Source of the DNA: Frischella japonica
GTDB taxonomy: Bacteria; Pseudomonadota; Gammaproteobacteria; Enterobacterales; Orbaceae
Reading direction: 5' to 3'
NCBI RefSeq assembly: GCF_014489845.1
Contig: NZ_JABURY010000015.1
Coordinates: forward strand, 1-64,000
DNA: 64,000 nucleotides
The position numbers and the translations under genes are program-made. The notes under the pieces were generated by a model that was given only the letters and a program-made list of their open reading frames with translations, made no database searches and was not told where the DNA came from. Numbering within the stretch: position 1 is the first letter of the stretch; each line of letters opens with the position of its first letter. Positions 8,816-17,424 of the stretch are shown piece by piece.

Positions 8816-8839
8816 AAATTTTATAGAAAAAATCATTTG

Positions 8840-9104
8840 AAAAATGAAAAAAGAACTCTTAATTTTCAAAAAATCTTAATCACTTTACCCTATCTTAAAT
8901 TCATCCCTGATGATAAGAATTTAGGCTTTATGCTTAACTCTATTTGTAATATTGGGCAAACGGCTCTTTTAGCAGAAACGGAAGGTAAGGGGCTTGCGCT
9001 CAGCCATTTTTCCGCTAGACTTTGACAAACTGTTCTGGCTTGTTAAAAATCTTCTTCCTAACTCGGAATGGGAATTGTTAGACATACTGAGTTATGATTA
9101 TTAA
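8840..9104 (+). pseudogene. Gene X 3' remnant (copy 3)
   Basis: The plus strand is open from 8837 to 9025 as ILITLPYLKFIPDDKNLGFM and ALLAETEGKGLALS, then shifts frame to LLPNSEWELLDILSYDY with TAA at 9102-9104. It abuts the 5' end of the Rhs fragment head to head at about 8820-8840. This junction recurs in other cassettes. Confidence 0.55.
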
Positions 9105-9105
9105 A

Positions 9106-9138
9106 CCAAAAAGCCAACTCATTTGAGTTGGTTTTTTA
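9106..9138. terminator. Bidirectional terminator
   Basis: AAAAGCCAACTC-ATTT-GAGTTGGTTTTTT between the gene X tail and the next immunity gene. Confidence 0.82.
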
Positions 9139-9166
9139 ATTCATATTACAGATTCAAAATTAGTAT

Positions 9167-9634
9167 TTAACCGTAATTTTCCCATAAATATATTTTTTCA
9201 TTACTTTTTTTAACTTTATCAAAAATCACTTTAGTTCCTATTACTTCAACCCAATACTTAGCATTTTCAAAAATAAAATGTTTATAAACACGATCATCAT
9301 ATTTTCTCCAATTTGAATCATAATTTTCTCTTTCATTTAATATTTTCGTCATCCATTTAGAATTTTTAATTTCATAATAATAACATTTATAGTCATGATT
9401 AATATTACTCGGATATAATTCTAATTGAGTATGTCTTAAATGTTTAATTGACATCATATTTTCAACATTAAAACATCCTAAAAAATCATCTTCTATATTA
9501 TGAGTAATACCTTTATTATAATCCCAACATTTGAAATAATAAAAAAACTCATCTCTTATAAACTCTGAAATACAAAAACACTGAGGATCTTGCCAAATAT
9601 TTTCTATTTTATGTACTATTATTTCTTCTTTCAT
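9167..9634 (-). CDS. Putative immunity protein for ParB-like tip
   Basis: Intact 155-residue frame rich in aromatic residues (FFYYFKCWDY, YKCYYYEIKN), with no signal or membrane segment. The ATG lies six bases after the TAA of the toxin tip (TTCK-stop). The toxin has decayed while this gene remains open. The family is not recognised. Confidence 0.65.
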   Translation of the reverse strand: MKEEIIVHKIENIWQDPQCFCISEFIRDEFFYYFKCWDYNKGITHNIEDDFLGCFNVENMMSIKHLRHTQLELYPSNINHDYKCYYYEIKNSKWMTKILNERENYDSNWRKYDDRVYKHFIFENAKYWVEVIGTKVIFDKVKKSNEKIYLWENYG

Positions 9635-9640
9635 ACTTAT

Positions 9641-10025
9641 TTATTTACATGTAGTTAATTTACTTGTACCTTCATTAGGGTAACCCGATTCTCTTTAAAC
9701 GTGAATTAAATTCTCTTAACTAATATACATCTGTGATAATTTCTATAGAAATAGAACTTGCTTTTGATTACCTTGCTAAATAAAGCCTACTATTACCATC
9801 TCTTACAACATATTATCCTTTCACATTTACAACTCTAATAGGTTTCATATTTTTCATCACATTATCTGCTCCTGAATTTTTAATGATATTAGCATTTTTA
9901 TCAATATTAATATTATTCTTAGATTGCCCTAAACTCTTGGCAAAATTATCTGGATTATCAAAATTTTTATTAATTGTAGTTTGTGAAAAATTTATATCCT
10001 TAGGATTTACCATTGATAGGCTCCA
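9641..10025 (-). pseudogene. ParB-like toxin tip, three or more in-frame stops
   Basis: Reads in one frame DINFSQTTINKNFDNPDNFA, SGADNVMKNMKPIRVVNVKG, stop, YVVRDGNSRLYLAR, stop, SKASSISIEIITDVY, and after a further stop and frameshift EGTSKLTTCK with TAA at 9641-9643. PIRVV-x-x-x-G followed by V-x-DGNSRL-x-LA matches the ParB/sulfiredoxin fold. The stops leave it inactive. A fragment of the same domain (SGADNVM) is embedded in the remnant at 1124-1430. Confidence 0.6.
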
Positions 10026-10490
10026 TGCCCAACGGGTTAATTTCTATGCTGCTATCATGCACATTTGAATAAAACTTTATTCCACCTTCAAGAGCCCCGT
10101 ACTGCCCCAGTTACCTGAATGAAATAAACGACTTATTGTTAAATAAATTTTCCTATATGCAGAGGAAACCAAGCTCCTCTATTCATATATCTAAGTAGTC
10201 AGATTTTCGACCGGTTCGGGCTGTTCCAACATAAGCATTACCAGCTTGTCAGAAATAAGCTTTGGAAACCACTAGTTTTAGTGAATTATTAGCAGAATTT
10301 TTAAAATAAAGTTTTTCTGTTTATAATAAATATAATTTTTATCCTTTAAAATCTTACCCGATGCACCATAATACCTATTCTCATACCAACCTTCTTGGTT
10401 TAATATTTCTTTAGTTATTTTTGAAAAATATTTATTAATCATGTTTATAATTTTTTGAGCTTTCTTACTATTTCTAAATTTTTTCAATGT
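10015..10490 (-). pseudogene. Rhs core fragment with internal deletions
   Basis: The minus strand shows EGWYENRYYGASGKILKDKN, then a jump to sequence near SDKLVMLMLEQPEPVENLTT, then SISFR-LGQYGALEGGIKF and SNVHDSSIEINPLGM. At least two internal deletions and several stops separate these. It supplies the truncated lead-in to the ParB-like tip. At its 5' end it joins the IS256 remnant. Confidence 0.55.
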
Positions 10491-10745
10491 TCTCTATAAC
10501 GAAAAATGGCAAGCTCTAACTCGACATCATCACTTAAAACAGTTTTTTTACTATAAACGTTACGAGTATTGCTACCTCGTTTTTTCTGATGTTTTTCATG
10601 ACCTAGATGCTGCATCATTTCTTCATTAACGCCGGTTCAATCACTAGTTTATTCATAATAACCCGTTAATTTGCTTGAATTTTCCTGATTCTTTATGCTT
10701 TTGGCGAGCTCTGCGGTCATTTCTCTTAGTTTTTTTTCGTCGATT
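10490..10745 (-). pseudogene. IS256-family transposase N-terminal remnant
   Basis: The minus strand gives EKKLREMTAELAKSI, later VNEEMMQHLGHEKHQKKRGS, NTRNVYSKKTVLSDDVELEL and AIFRYREH, with stops in between. The E-M-x-x-HLG-x-EKH, then RN-x-YSKKT, then D-x-E-L order is diagnostic of IS256 (transposase mutator family) N-termini. The DDE catalytic domain is missing. Terminal inverted repeats were not seen. Confidence 0.7.
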
Positions 10746-10806
10746 TATATCTACCTATTTTTAACTCATTACAATAGTTCAAATATAAGCAAATGCACAA
10801 ATTTAT

Positions 10807-11358
10807 CTATAGGGTCAATTGATGCTGACTTTTGATTTTTTGAATTAATGTTTTTGCAGTATTATTTAAATCTTCATAAGGTGAGTCTAAATATTTTTCT
10901 ATGATATTTAGAGTTTCATTATCAATTCCGATTTTGTATAGATCCCAAAGGCATTTCTTCCATATGGGGACCATAAATGTCTCTATATTATCAGTATCAT
11001 TCTTATCAAACTTATTGATATTTAATATCTCTGAAAAATACTTTTTATTTTTTACACTTATTTCTATTGAATCTAATAGTCTTTCTAAAAAAGAATAGGA
11101 TATCCAATCTTTTGTTATTAACTCTTTATAAATTCTATCAAGTTTATTTTTAATATACTCATCATCATGCAAATATTCTTCTATATCCAGATATTCCTCT
11201 ATCTTATCTAAGTCTTTTAAATTAATAGATTCCAATAGTTTTCTATAAAAATAATCTTTATTTTCGTTTAGATTTACTGGATATTCCTTATAAAATGAAT
11301 CTAAATCTATTTTATTAGTCAATAAATTATAAATTAAACTTTCCTCTTTAGATACCAT
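10807..11358 (-). CDS. Putative immunity protein, helical
   Basis: Intact 183-residue frame, almost entirely charged helical sequence in repeating helix pairs (LDKIEEYLDIEEYL, NETLNIIEKYLDSPYEDL), suggesting a HEAT-like solenoid. It follows a decayed tip whose last codons read ECK-stop two bases before this ATG. The immunity role is inferred from position. Confidence 0.65.
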   Translation of the reverse strand: MVSKEESLIYNLLTNKIDLDSFYKEYPVNLNENKDYFYRKLLESINLKDLDKIEEYLDIEEYLHDDEYIKNKLDRIYKELITKDWISYSFLERLLDSIEISVKNKKYFSEILNINKFDKNDTDNIETFMVPIWKKCLWDLYKIGIDNETLNIIEKYLDSPYEDLNNTAKTLIQKIKSQHQLTL

Positions 11359-11360
11359 GA

Positions 11361-11745
11361 TTATTTACATTCATACTTATATTATTAGTACTTACGTCTT
11401 GAAAGAATATAATATTTTCATTAAATATATCAAGTCCTTTTCCTAGTCCAATATTGATTTGGGCATTCTTACCAACTTTTTCTTGCTTAATATATGTAGA
11501 AGTTCCCATTCTATCCAGATTTTACTAACTTTGATTGTTCTCTAACACCTATGTTTTCTAATACCTCTGTAGTTTCATCTATCATGGTAAATTTATAAAT
11601 TTCCCCCCTGTAATTATTAGAAAAATCCTGAGTTGGAAAGGTGAATTTTTTTTGTTGGAGATAACTTCTTTATTTTTTCCAGTATTTAAGCATGTTCTTC
11701 AAAGATAGCTCTGTAAAATATTTAATCTAATTCGAACGGGTCAAC
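11361..11745 (-). pseudogene. Decayed toxin tip
   Basis: Starts at a degenerate Rhs boundary (VDPFELD near 11740). It ends in pieces such as NIGVREQSKLVKSG, MGTSTYIKQEKVGKNAQINI and GLGKGLDIFNENIIFF in shifting frames. The final codons in the third frame are YECK and TAA. No family is recognised. Confidence 0.4.
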
Positions 11746-12590
11746 CTGTAAATAAAATTGAATAAAATCTGATTCTAATGAAATATTTAAATCTAATAAT
11801 GCATTTGAATATTGTTCTGATATATCATTAAACCACCAAACATTTTTTTATAAAAATCTTTAACTTTGTTTGATAAAATTCCAAATAAACCTTAATTATA
11901 TTCAACTTTTAATTTTCGAGCGTTAACTTCTGCCTCTGCTCTTTGCTTCCAATAAGCTTCTCTATCAATATTAAATAACTCTATATCTACTGGATTATAA
12001 AGGTGAGCATTTGATAAATAAGGAAGGAGTGCATTACTTACATAATATTTTTGATATTTTGGTGTTGATAATACTAATATTTTTATAATAATTTCTTATT
12101 TCTCCTACGATTTTGTTTTAGACCGATTATCTTTTAAGTATAATTCAAAGATATTCACTCCTTTACTTCTATCTCCATGATGAGGCTCTAAAGTAGGTAT
12201 CCCATCAAATATCATTTATCCATTTAAATCCTCTGGAACACCTAAGAAAGTTTTTATAAATTCAACTCTATTAGAGGGCCACCAACCATAGTTCTCTTTT
12301 GATCTAGTTTAATCCACCAATGCCCATATTTATCATCCTCAAATACATCTATATCTTTCCTATATATTCTATCTAATTTATACTCCAGTCCGAAAAAAAC
12401 AATCTCTAGGTTACTATTATAAACGTCAGCATAAAGATAAGGTTGATTGCCTTGCAGTTTTATGGGATTTTGGGAAAATATAAACGAAACCGATTATAAA
12501 AAAACCCGTTTCAACATCTTCAAAATTTGGAGACAGAATCAACCGCCACCTTTAACGGATAAAAACGCAAAATTTAGGATAGTCATTTTA
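11745..12590 (-). pseudogene. Decayed cassette: Rhs end and unidentified tip (WWI/YGWWP type)
   Basis: No open frame longer than a few dozen codons remains. Across frames I can read the Rhs end SPNFEDVETGFFYNRFR, then YKLDRIYRKDIDVFEDD, KYGHWWIKLDQKR, YGWWPSNRVEFIKTFLGVPE, GIPTLEPHHGDRSKGVNIFE, NALLPYLSNAHLYNPVDIEL and DREAYWKQRAEAEVNARKLK. The GHWWIKL and YGWWPSNRVE pieces look like a conserved polymorphic-toxin region I cannot name. Its immunity gene is not identified. Confidence 0.45.
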
Positions 12591-12609
12591 ATATTATTTT
12601 TTGAGTTCG

Positions 12610-13284
12610 TTATTTAATAATTCTTATATCCACTTTCTCTTTTAAGCTATCTAATGAAGTGTAATCAGTAATCTTTTTACACTTTTCAATGAGTAATTTT
12701 TGTAGTGATTTCAATTCTTTTATAGCTTGTATATCTTCTAACATACTGTTTCTCGCTAATAATAATTCTTTTATTGGAAGCCTTTCAATACCTGTTAATG
12801 TTTCTATTTTCGAACTATAGATATGAACAATTTGCAATTTTTGTAATTCTGATAATTCTTTGAAATTTGTGTTAGGAAGTTTTGAAAGCACCAAACTTTC
12901 TAAAGTGTGTGTGTTATTCAAATTTATTAACCCTTTCCAATATTCACTACCTAAATGTTCAATTTTAGGGAATTTTGAAACATCTATTTTGAATTTTTGT
13001 TTATCCAAATAGAGTTTTTCCAAATTTACTAGCGAATATATTCCCTCTGTATTAATAGCATTTTTAATAGTGGTTAATGATAAAATCTTTAGTCGCGCAG
13101 AAATTTTCTCAAACACTTTAAAATCAATTTTAATATCGCTATTCTCTCTTCCCAATATCCCTCTTAATTGAATTTGAGAAACTTTCATTTGAACGGCGTA
13201 ATTAATCCCCTCTTCTAAATCGTTTGAATGAATTATTAAATACTTTCCGTTCAAATTTTCTCTTATTGTTTTATCAAATGACAT
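12610..13284 (-). CDS. Leucine-rich-repeat protein, putative immunity protein
   Basis: Intact 224-residue protein made of about seven LRR-like turns (NLEKLYLDKQKF, TLESLVLSKLPN, LQIVHIYSSKIETLTG, LQKLLIEKCKKI). It has no signal or membrane segment. It follows a truncated Rhs fragment directly, with no toxin tip left between them, so the toxin has been deleted and the immunity gene kept. LRR folds occur among known immunity proteins of polymorphic toxins; that role is inferred here. Confidence 0.68.
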   Translation of the reverse strand: MSFDKTIRENLNGKYLIIHSNDLEEGINYAVQMKVSQIQLRGILGRENSDIKIDFKVFEKISARLKILSLTTIKNAINTEGIYSLVNLEKLYLDKQKFKIDVSKFPKIEHLGSEYWKGLINLNNTHTLESLVLSKLPNTNFKELSELQKLQIVHIYSSKIETLTGIERLPIKELLLARNSMLEDIQAIKELKSLQKLLIEKCKKITDYTSLDSLKEKVDIRIIK

Positions 13285-13289
13285 TTTAT

Positions 13290-13440
13290 TCCTTTTTAAT
13301 TATTAAATTTTGCTTGTTTAATATAAAATTTCCCTGTTTATTATCAATATAATGCTAATTTTTATCCTTTATAATCTTACCTGATGCACCATATATTTGA
13401 TCGGCTTTTTGTTGATCGGAATATAAATTTTATAAAAAAA
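13290..13440 (-). pseudogene. Short Rhs fragment fused directly upstream of the LRR gene
   Basis: Minus strand YSDQQKADQIYGASGKIIKD, then a stop where Trp stood (KN-stop-HYIDNKQGNFIL), ending just before the LRR start. Everything from the rest of the core through the toxin is missing. Confidence 0.6.
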
Positions 13441-13653
13441 CAATCACTTTAAAAGCGGAAAAGAACCCTTAATCATTAAGAATTTTTAATTACTTTACTA
13501 TATTTAAAATTAATTACTGATGATAAGAATTTAGACTTCACTAATGGACTTTACGTTTCTGAATTATACGGAACACACTAAACAACATCTTACAACTGTA
13601 GCTCTTTTATTCCTAAGGATGAACTGAAATTGCTGGATAAGCTAAATTTTTAA
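13440..13653 (+). pseudogene. Gene X 3' remnant (copy 4)
   Basis: Plus-strand tail LFIPKDELKLLDKLNF with TAA at 13651-13653, preceded by degraded sequence matching the start of copy 1. Confidence 0.45.
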
Positions 13654-13656
13654 AAC

Positions 13657-13687
13657 AGAAAAGCCAACTTTATAGTTAGCTTTATCT
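13657..13687. terminator. Terminator, slightly degraded
   Basis: AAAAGCCAAC-TTTATA-GTTAGCTTT: same design as the others with one mismatch in the stem. Confidence 0.65.
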
Positions 13688-13751
13688 ATTTAATATTAAT
13701 CACTTTAAGTACTACACTTTAATTTGAAACAGTAACGAATACTGTCATCCT

Positions 13752-14027
13752 TTATTTTTCTAATGATTTATCTAAAAATTGATCATATAAATTATTTGAA
13801 TATTCCTGCCATTGTTCTCCATATGTTTCAGCTAAATTAGCTAAACCCAGTAGAGTTAATGGATCATGAGCCGATATTTTAATATTTCTATAAGTTGCCT
13901 CCCAGATAAATTTTTCATCATCTAGAATTACAGCTCTAATAGAATATCCTTTTTGCGTTAATAAATTTAAAGCTGGGTTATAAGTATTTGCTGCCTCTCC
14001 AATTTGTATCATACTTTCTCCGGGCAT
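13752..14027 (-). CDS. Putative small immunity protein
   Basis: Intact 91-residue acidic frame (MPGESMIQIGEAANTYNPAL to DQFLDKSLEK) overlapping the end of a decayed toxin tip. The C-terminal HDPLTLLGLANLAETYGEQW looks helical. Soluble; family not recognised. Confidence 0.6.
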   Translation of the reverse strand: MPGESMIQIGEAANTYNPALNLLTQKGYSIRAVILDDEKFIWEATYRNIKISAHDPLTLLGLANLAETYGEQWQEYSNNLYDQFLDKSLEK

Positions 14028-14029
14028 TT

Positions 14030-14570
14030 TAAATATTTTGCATCTATTGTATATTCTATTAAAACTTCACTATTTTTAGTCGTTATTTGTTTGGCGTCAA
14101 TACGCATTTTTTTCCACTATTTTTCATCATTTCAGCAACTGATTCAGGAATATGTATTTTTATTTTAGCTTATGCTTCTAAAAACTATAATTCTTCCATA
14201 GATATTTTTCTAATATTTTATGATTTCCCTGATCCGAAAGTATCTTTTACTGTTCCTGATTTTTAAGTAAAAGAAGTGAAAATACTTGTTTCACCTTTAC
14301 TTAGTCAAGTAATATGTTCCCAAGGGGTTCATAATATCTGCATCTCTTCCTAAAGGTAAGCTTATATATCCTCCATTGTAATTTATATCTCCTCTGTGTA
14401 CATACCCACCACCTTTTGTCATCAACTTAAATAGGTCAACCAAATTATTACTATCATGCATATAGGCATAAAAATTCGGGTTTTTCCGGCAAGTCCAATG
14501 GGCCTTTGCTGATATAAGTTTCTATATTGCTGTCGTAATATCGGAAACGATTGGATAGGTAAATTGTTAA
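14030..14570 (-). pseudogene. Rhs end plus possible ADP-ribosyltransferase tip, heavily broken
   Basis: The Rhs end RFRYYDSNIETYIS and AYMHDSNNLVDLF leads into MTKGGGYVHRGDINYNGGYI and LPLGRDADIMNPLGTYYLTK, then frameshifted fragments SVFTSF, ISMEEL, AKIKIHIPESVAEMMKNSGK and TTKNSEVLIEYTIDAKYL. HRGD, TSF and EVLIE appear in the order of R, S/T and E motifs of ADP-ribosyltransferases. That assignment is tentative because the pieces lie in different frames. Confidence 0.42.
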
Positions 14571-14650
14571 AAGGATAAGAAAAACCAACCTTTAGAATTA
14601 GCTTTATTTTCTAATATGTAGCTATACTAATTTATATACAAACAAGAATT
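14571..14650. terminator. Degenerate terminator and trailer
   Basis: AAAAACCAACCTTTAGAATTAGCTTTATTTT retains a weak form of the cassette terminator; nothing else was recognised in this short spacer. Confidence 0.4.
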
Positions 14651-14655
14651 AAGAT

Positions 14656-15150
14656 CTAATATGGTAATCCTTTGATACTTTCTAACCAAGTATTATAATA
14701 ATTTTTTTGCTTTTCAATGGTAACTACATTTTTCACATCATTTTCTGGTTCGAAAATACTAATTCTCATGAATCTTTTTTCAATCCGTCTACCCAAAATT
14801 AGTGGGGTTGTATATATTGAATATTGTAAACAAGGAATCATATAATATCCTAAACTGCATCCTTTAATTAATAATTTGATTTTTCTTTGTTCAATTTTTT
14901 TGCAAAGTCCATAAAAAGCATTATTAACTCTATCAGAAAAATTTACGTAATGAATTCCAGTTTCATCACGATACTCTAAAAAGAAAATTTGATATTCTCC
15001 TTGGAACTCATATTTTTTATTTTCTACAACGTCATCAATAATTGGATTATCTATATTTTCAGTCCAAACATTAATTACTGCTTTGAAAACTTTATCTTGT
15101 AAATCCAAACATTCTATATTAAAGCTTCGAAAATTTTCTCTATTGTTCAT
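14656..15150 (-). CDS. Putative immunity protein for enterotoxin-A-like tip
   Basis: Intact 164-residue soluble protein (MNNRENFRSFNIECLDLQDK to WLESIKGLPY), five bases downstream of the stop that ends the ADP-ribosyltransferase tip at 15156. The family is not recognised. It stays open although its toxin carries a frameshift and a changed catalytic residue. Confidence 0.66.
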   Translation of the reverse strand: MNNRENFRSFNIECLDLQDKVFKAVINVWTENIDNPIIDDVVENKKYEFQGEYQIFFLEYRDETGIHYVNFSDRVNNAFYGLCKKIEQRKIKLLIKGCSLGYYMIPCLQYSIYTTPLILGRRIEKRFMRISIFEPENDVKNVVTIEKQKNYYNTWLESIKGLPY

Positions 15151-15155
15151 TATTT

Positions 15156-15990
15156 TTATATTATAAGATGGGCATTAATGACAATTCCATTTAATATGAT
15201 TAGTATCTGTAATATCTTTAGCATGGGTATGTCCTTTTTATTATTATTCGATATTTGGTTTACAACTGCAAATCCTTTTTCCCAAGGGTAAGGACTATCA
15301 ACACCCAAAACTTTATTTACATCAACCCCTTTACTATCCTCAATTTCTATCTTATACACATAACCATTTTTACCGAAATAATCATCTCCTAAATCCATAG
15401 CACTATTAATATCATAAGTTGTTGAGATATACTGAGAGGAAGTATTATCCACAGCATAGTCTAGCAGATCAATATTTGAGTTAGAAACTTTGCATTGAAT
15501 CCACCACCCGCTTTTATTTCATTAGGAGATCTAGTATCAAAACGACAAACGGTAATAATATCCAACCCAAAGGGATCTACCCACGTATTCGAGTCGTGAG
15601 TATAAGCGTATAAATTCGGGTTGTTTCCGGCGAGTCCTATGGGGTCTTTAGAGAGGCCTGATTCGGTCTGCCAAAATAATCTGATACAATCGAGTAGGAC
15701 TTGTCCTCACATAGCTTAGCAGTCGGTACTAAACGTCCTACCACATAAACCCAAGTAGTCAGGTTTTCGACCGGATCGGGCTGTTCCAATATAAGCATTT
15801 CCAGCTCATCAGAAATAACCTTAGGACGTCGCTCACCCTCATAAAACCACTCATGCAATATTGCATTACCATCCCAAAGATAACGATACATCTTTCTATT
15901 TACAAATTTCATTGTTCTTCTACCTAAAGCGTCGTATTCAAAAAAGAAGGTAAGTTTTTCAGTTGATAGTTGGCGGAATCCATACCCTTT
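15156..15990 (-). pseudogene. Rhs fragment with cholera/LT enterotoxin A-like ADP-ribosyltransferase tip
   Basis: The Rhs core (YDALGRRTMKFVNRKMYRYL) has a deletion between GRPNQA and [12 protein letters not shown], then DPFGLD. The tip reads VCRFDTRSPNEIKAGGGF, a frameshift near 15475, then YISTTYDINSAMDLGDDYF, GYVYKIEIEDSKGVDVNKV and LGVDSPYPWEKGFAV. The enterotoxin A chain has RADSRPPDEIKQSGG, YVSTS and LGAYSPHPDEQEVSALGG at the same places, so the R and S motifs are present. The second Glu of the E-x-E pair is Gly here (WEKG). An open stretch 15452-15156 covers the C-terminal half. It is inactive by frameshift and by the lost glutamate. Confidence 0.7.
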
Positions 15991-16080
15991 GCTACAAACT
16001 GCTGGATTTATTTAATATCTTTAATCTTATTAAAATCCTTATTTCAGAGGATATACTCGCCCCCTCGATAAGTTCAACAG
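15991..16080 (+). pseudogene. Probable short gene X tail
   Basis: Plus-strand remnant ending LDKFNS with a TGA, similar to the DKLN ends of other gene X copies. Too short for more. Confidence 0.3.
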
Positions 16081-16095
16081 TTGAAACAGCAAAAG

Positions 16096-16124
16096 AGAAA
16101 AGCCAACCTCTAGGTTGGCTTTGT
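16096..16124. terminator. Bidirectional terminator
   Basis: AAAGCCAACCT-CTAGGTTGGCTTT palindrome directly after the gene X-like tail and before the SUKH gene end. Confidence 0.8.
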
Positions 16125-16129
16125 TATTA

Positions 16130-16597
16130 TTAATTATAAGCTTCATTTTCTGTTTTCATCCCGTTGATGAATTTTATTAATGAATCTGATATAAAACGTA
16201 TTGTTGATTCTGGACTAACATAATAGTCTTCTAAATATCCTATATATATCTTACCATCATTAGTATTAATGCAATATGGATATCCTCCATCATCAATAGC
16301 AAAAGGTATATAAGATAAAGGAATTAATTTCTTTTTAACAGCTAATGATTGATATAATTCTTCTAATAAAATATCGTTTTCAGATTGTTTATACTTCATA
16401 GGTAAAAATAGTTTAACACAAATATCTACATCGTTATTTTCATCTATATAAAAATATTTTTCTCCTTCAATTTCACCTCCATTATATAAAATGTATAACT
16501 CAACTAAATCTTTTGGAAATATAAGATTCATACTTTTACTTACATCCATAATATCAGACTCGGTTAACTTTATTCCTGTATTTATAAATTTTTGCAT
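16130..16597 (-). CDS. SUKH (SMI1/KNR4) family immunity protein
   Basis: Intact 155-residue protein with the SUKH layout: an N-terminal LTESDIMDVSKSMNLIFPKD helix, the hallmark LYILYNGGEIEGEKYFY, the central LIPLSYIPFAIDDGGYPYCI strand turn, and a C-terminal helix (DSLIKFINGMKTENEAYN). SUKH proteins neutralise nuclease toxins, often HNH/WHH types, which fits the WHH tip encoded immediately upstream. Cytoplasmic. This is the most secure immunity family call in the array along with Imm51. Confidence 0.85.
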   Translation of the reverse strand: MQKFINTGIKLTESDIMDVSKSMNLIFPKDLVELYILYNGGEIEGEKYFYIDENNDVDICVKLFLPMKYKQSENDILLEELYQSLAVKKKLIPLSYIPFAIDDGGYPYCINTNDGKIYIGYLEDYYVSPESTIRFISDSLIKFINGMKTENEAYN

Positions 16598-16621
16598 TAT
16601 GATGTATTTTCTATATATATT

Positions 16622-17110
16622 TTATTTACATGTAGGACACCATCCTTATTTCTTAGAAATATCGACGGCTTCTTTACTATCACATTTTCATACCAAATGA
16701 TCAGCAAATTATTCTGCTGATCCCTTATGTGGAAACAAATCAATATGTGTTTGTGTTTTTACTAATTGCATTGTAGATTTTCCTGTTATTGGGTCAAAAT
16801 CCGCAACATGATGCCAAGTATAATTTTTAGCATATTTAGCAGAGATATCGGCTTGTTTATAAGCCTGGGTAAAATCAGAGCTTCTCCTGCCAGTTAATTG
16901 TACTGTTACAATATTTTTTTGACTTCCTGTTATTGGAAATAAATCAGCATGCTCATTAAAATTAACAGTATTTGTTTCATGCATCAACCTGAGTGGATCA
17001 ACTTCTACCTTGCGGTCAAAACATACGCATACAGATTGGGATTATTTCGGCAAGGCTGATAGGGTCTTTGCTAATGTAGAAGCCAGTTTAAGGATTATAG
17101 TAAAGGAAAC
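16622..17110 (-). pseudogene. Rhs end plus WHH-type HNH nuclease tip, truncated by stop
   Basis: An open stretch 16987-16709 encodes NEHADLFPITGSQKNIVTVQ, GRRSSDFTQAYKQADISAKY, NYTWHHVADFDPITGKSTMQ and THIDLFPHKGSAE, then TAA. TWHH-x-x-D followed by H-x-x-x-x-H is the WHH signature of the HNH/Endo VII superfamily. Beyond the stop the frame continues FADHLV, then DSKEAVDISKK and GWCPTCK with TAA at 16622, so three stops trim the tail only. The Rhs lead-in (GFYISKDPISLAE) is frameshifted. The nuclease core residues are intact. Confidence 0.7.
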
Positions 17111-17424
17111 AGTTGTATTCTAACTTAGCTCTTACTTACACTATTTCAAATAACATTTCTTAATTTACTATGATACCTGTTTTAATATTAAACAATTTGT
17201 TCAATATGTCTTTTCCATTCATTAGGTAATAAGTGCTATCAGTAATAAACAAGCTATTCCCCACTAAGTGGGGAATAGCTTGTTATTTTTATTATCGTTG
17301 CATGTTGTAGTAATTAGTAATGATAGTAAATATTTCCTTTGGATGCATCTGCAAGATTTTTATTGGTTTATTTTGAGTTACTCATAAGTAGATTTCTTAA
17401 TTTGATATGGAAATAAATATTTTC
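17111..17424. other. Non-coding spacer with a strong hairpin
   Basis: No coding signal is seen. It carries a perfect 17-base inverted repeat at 17248-17284 (described separately) and nothing else I recognise. Confidence 0.5.
17248..17290 (+). terminator. Strong intrinsic terminator
   Basis: AACAAGCTATTCCCCAC, loop TAA, then the exact complement, followed by ATTTTT. The stem is unlike the cassette terminators and looks like a host gene's terminator stranded in the array. Confidence 0.75.
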
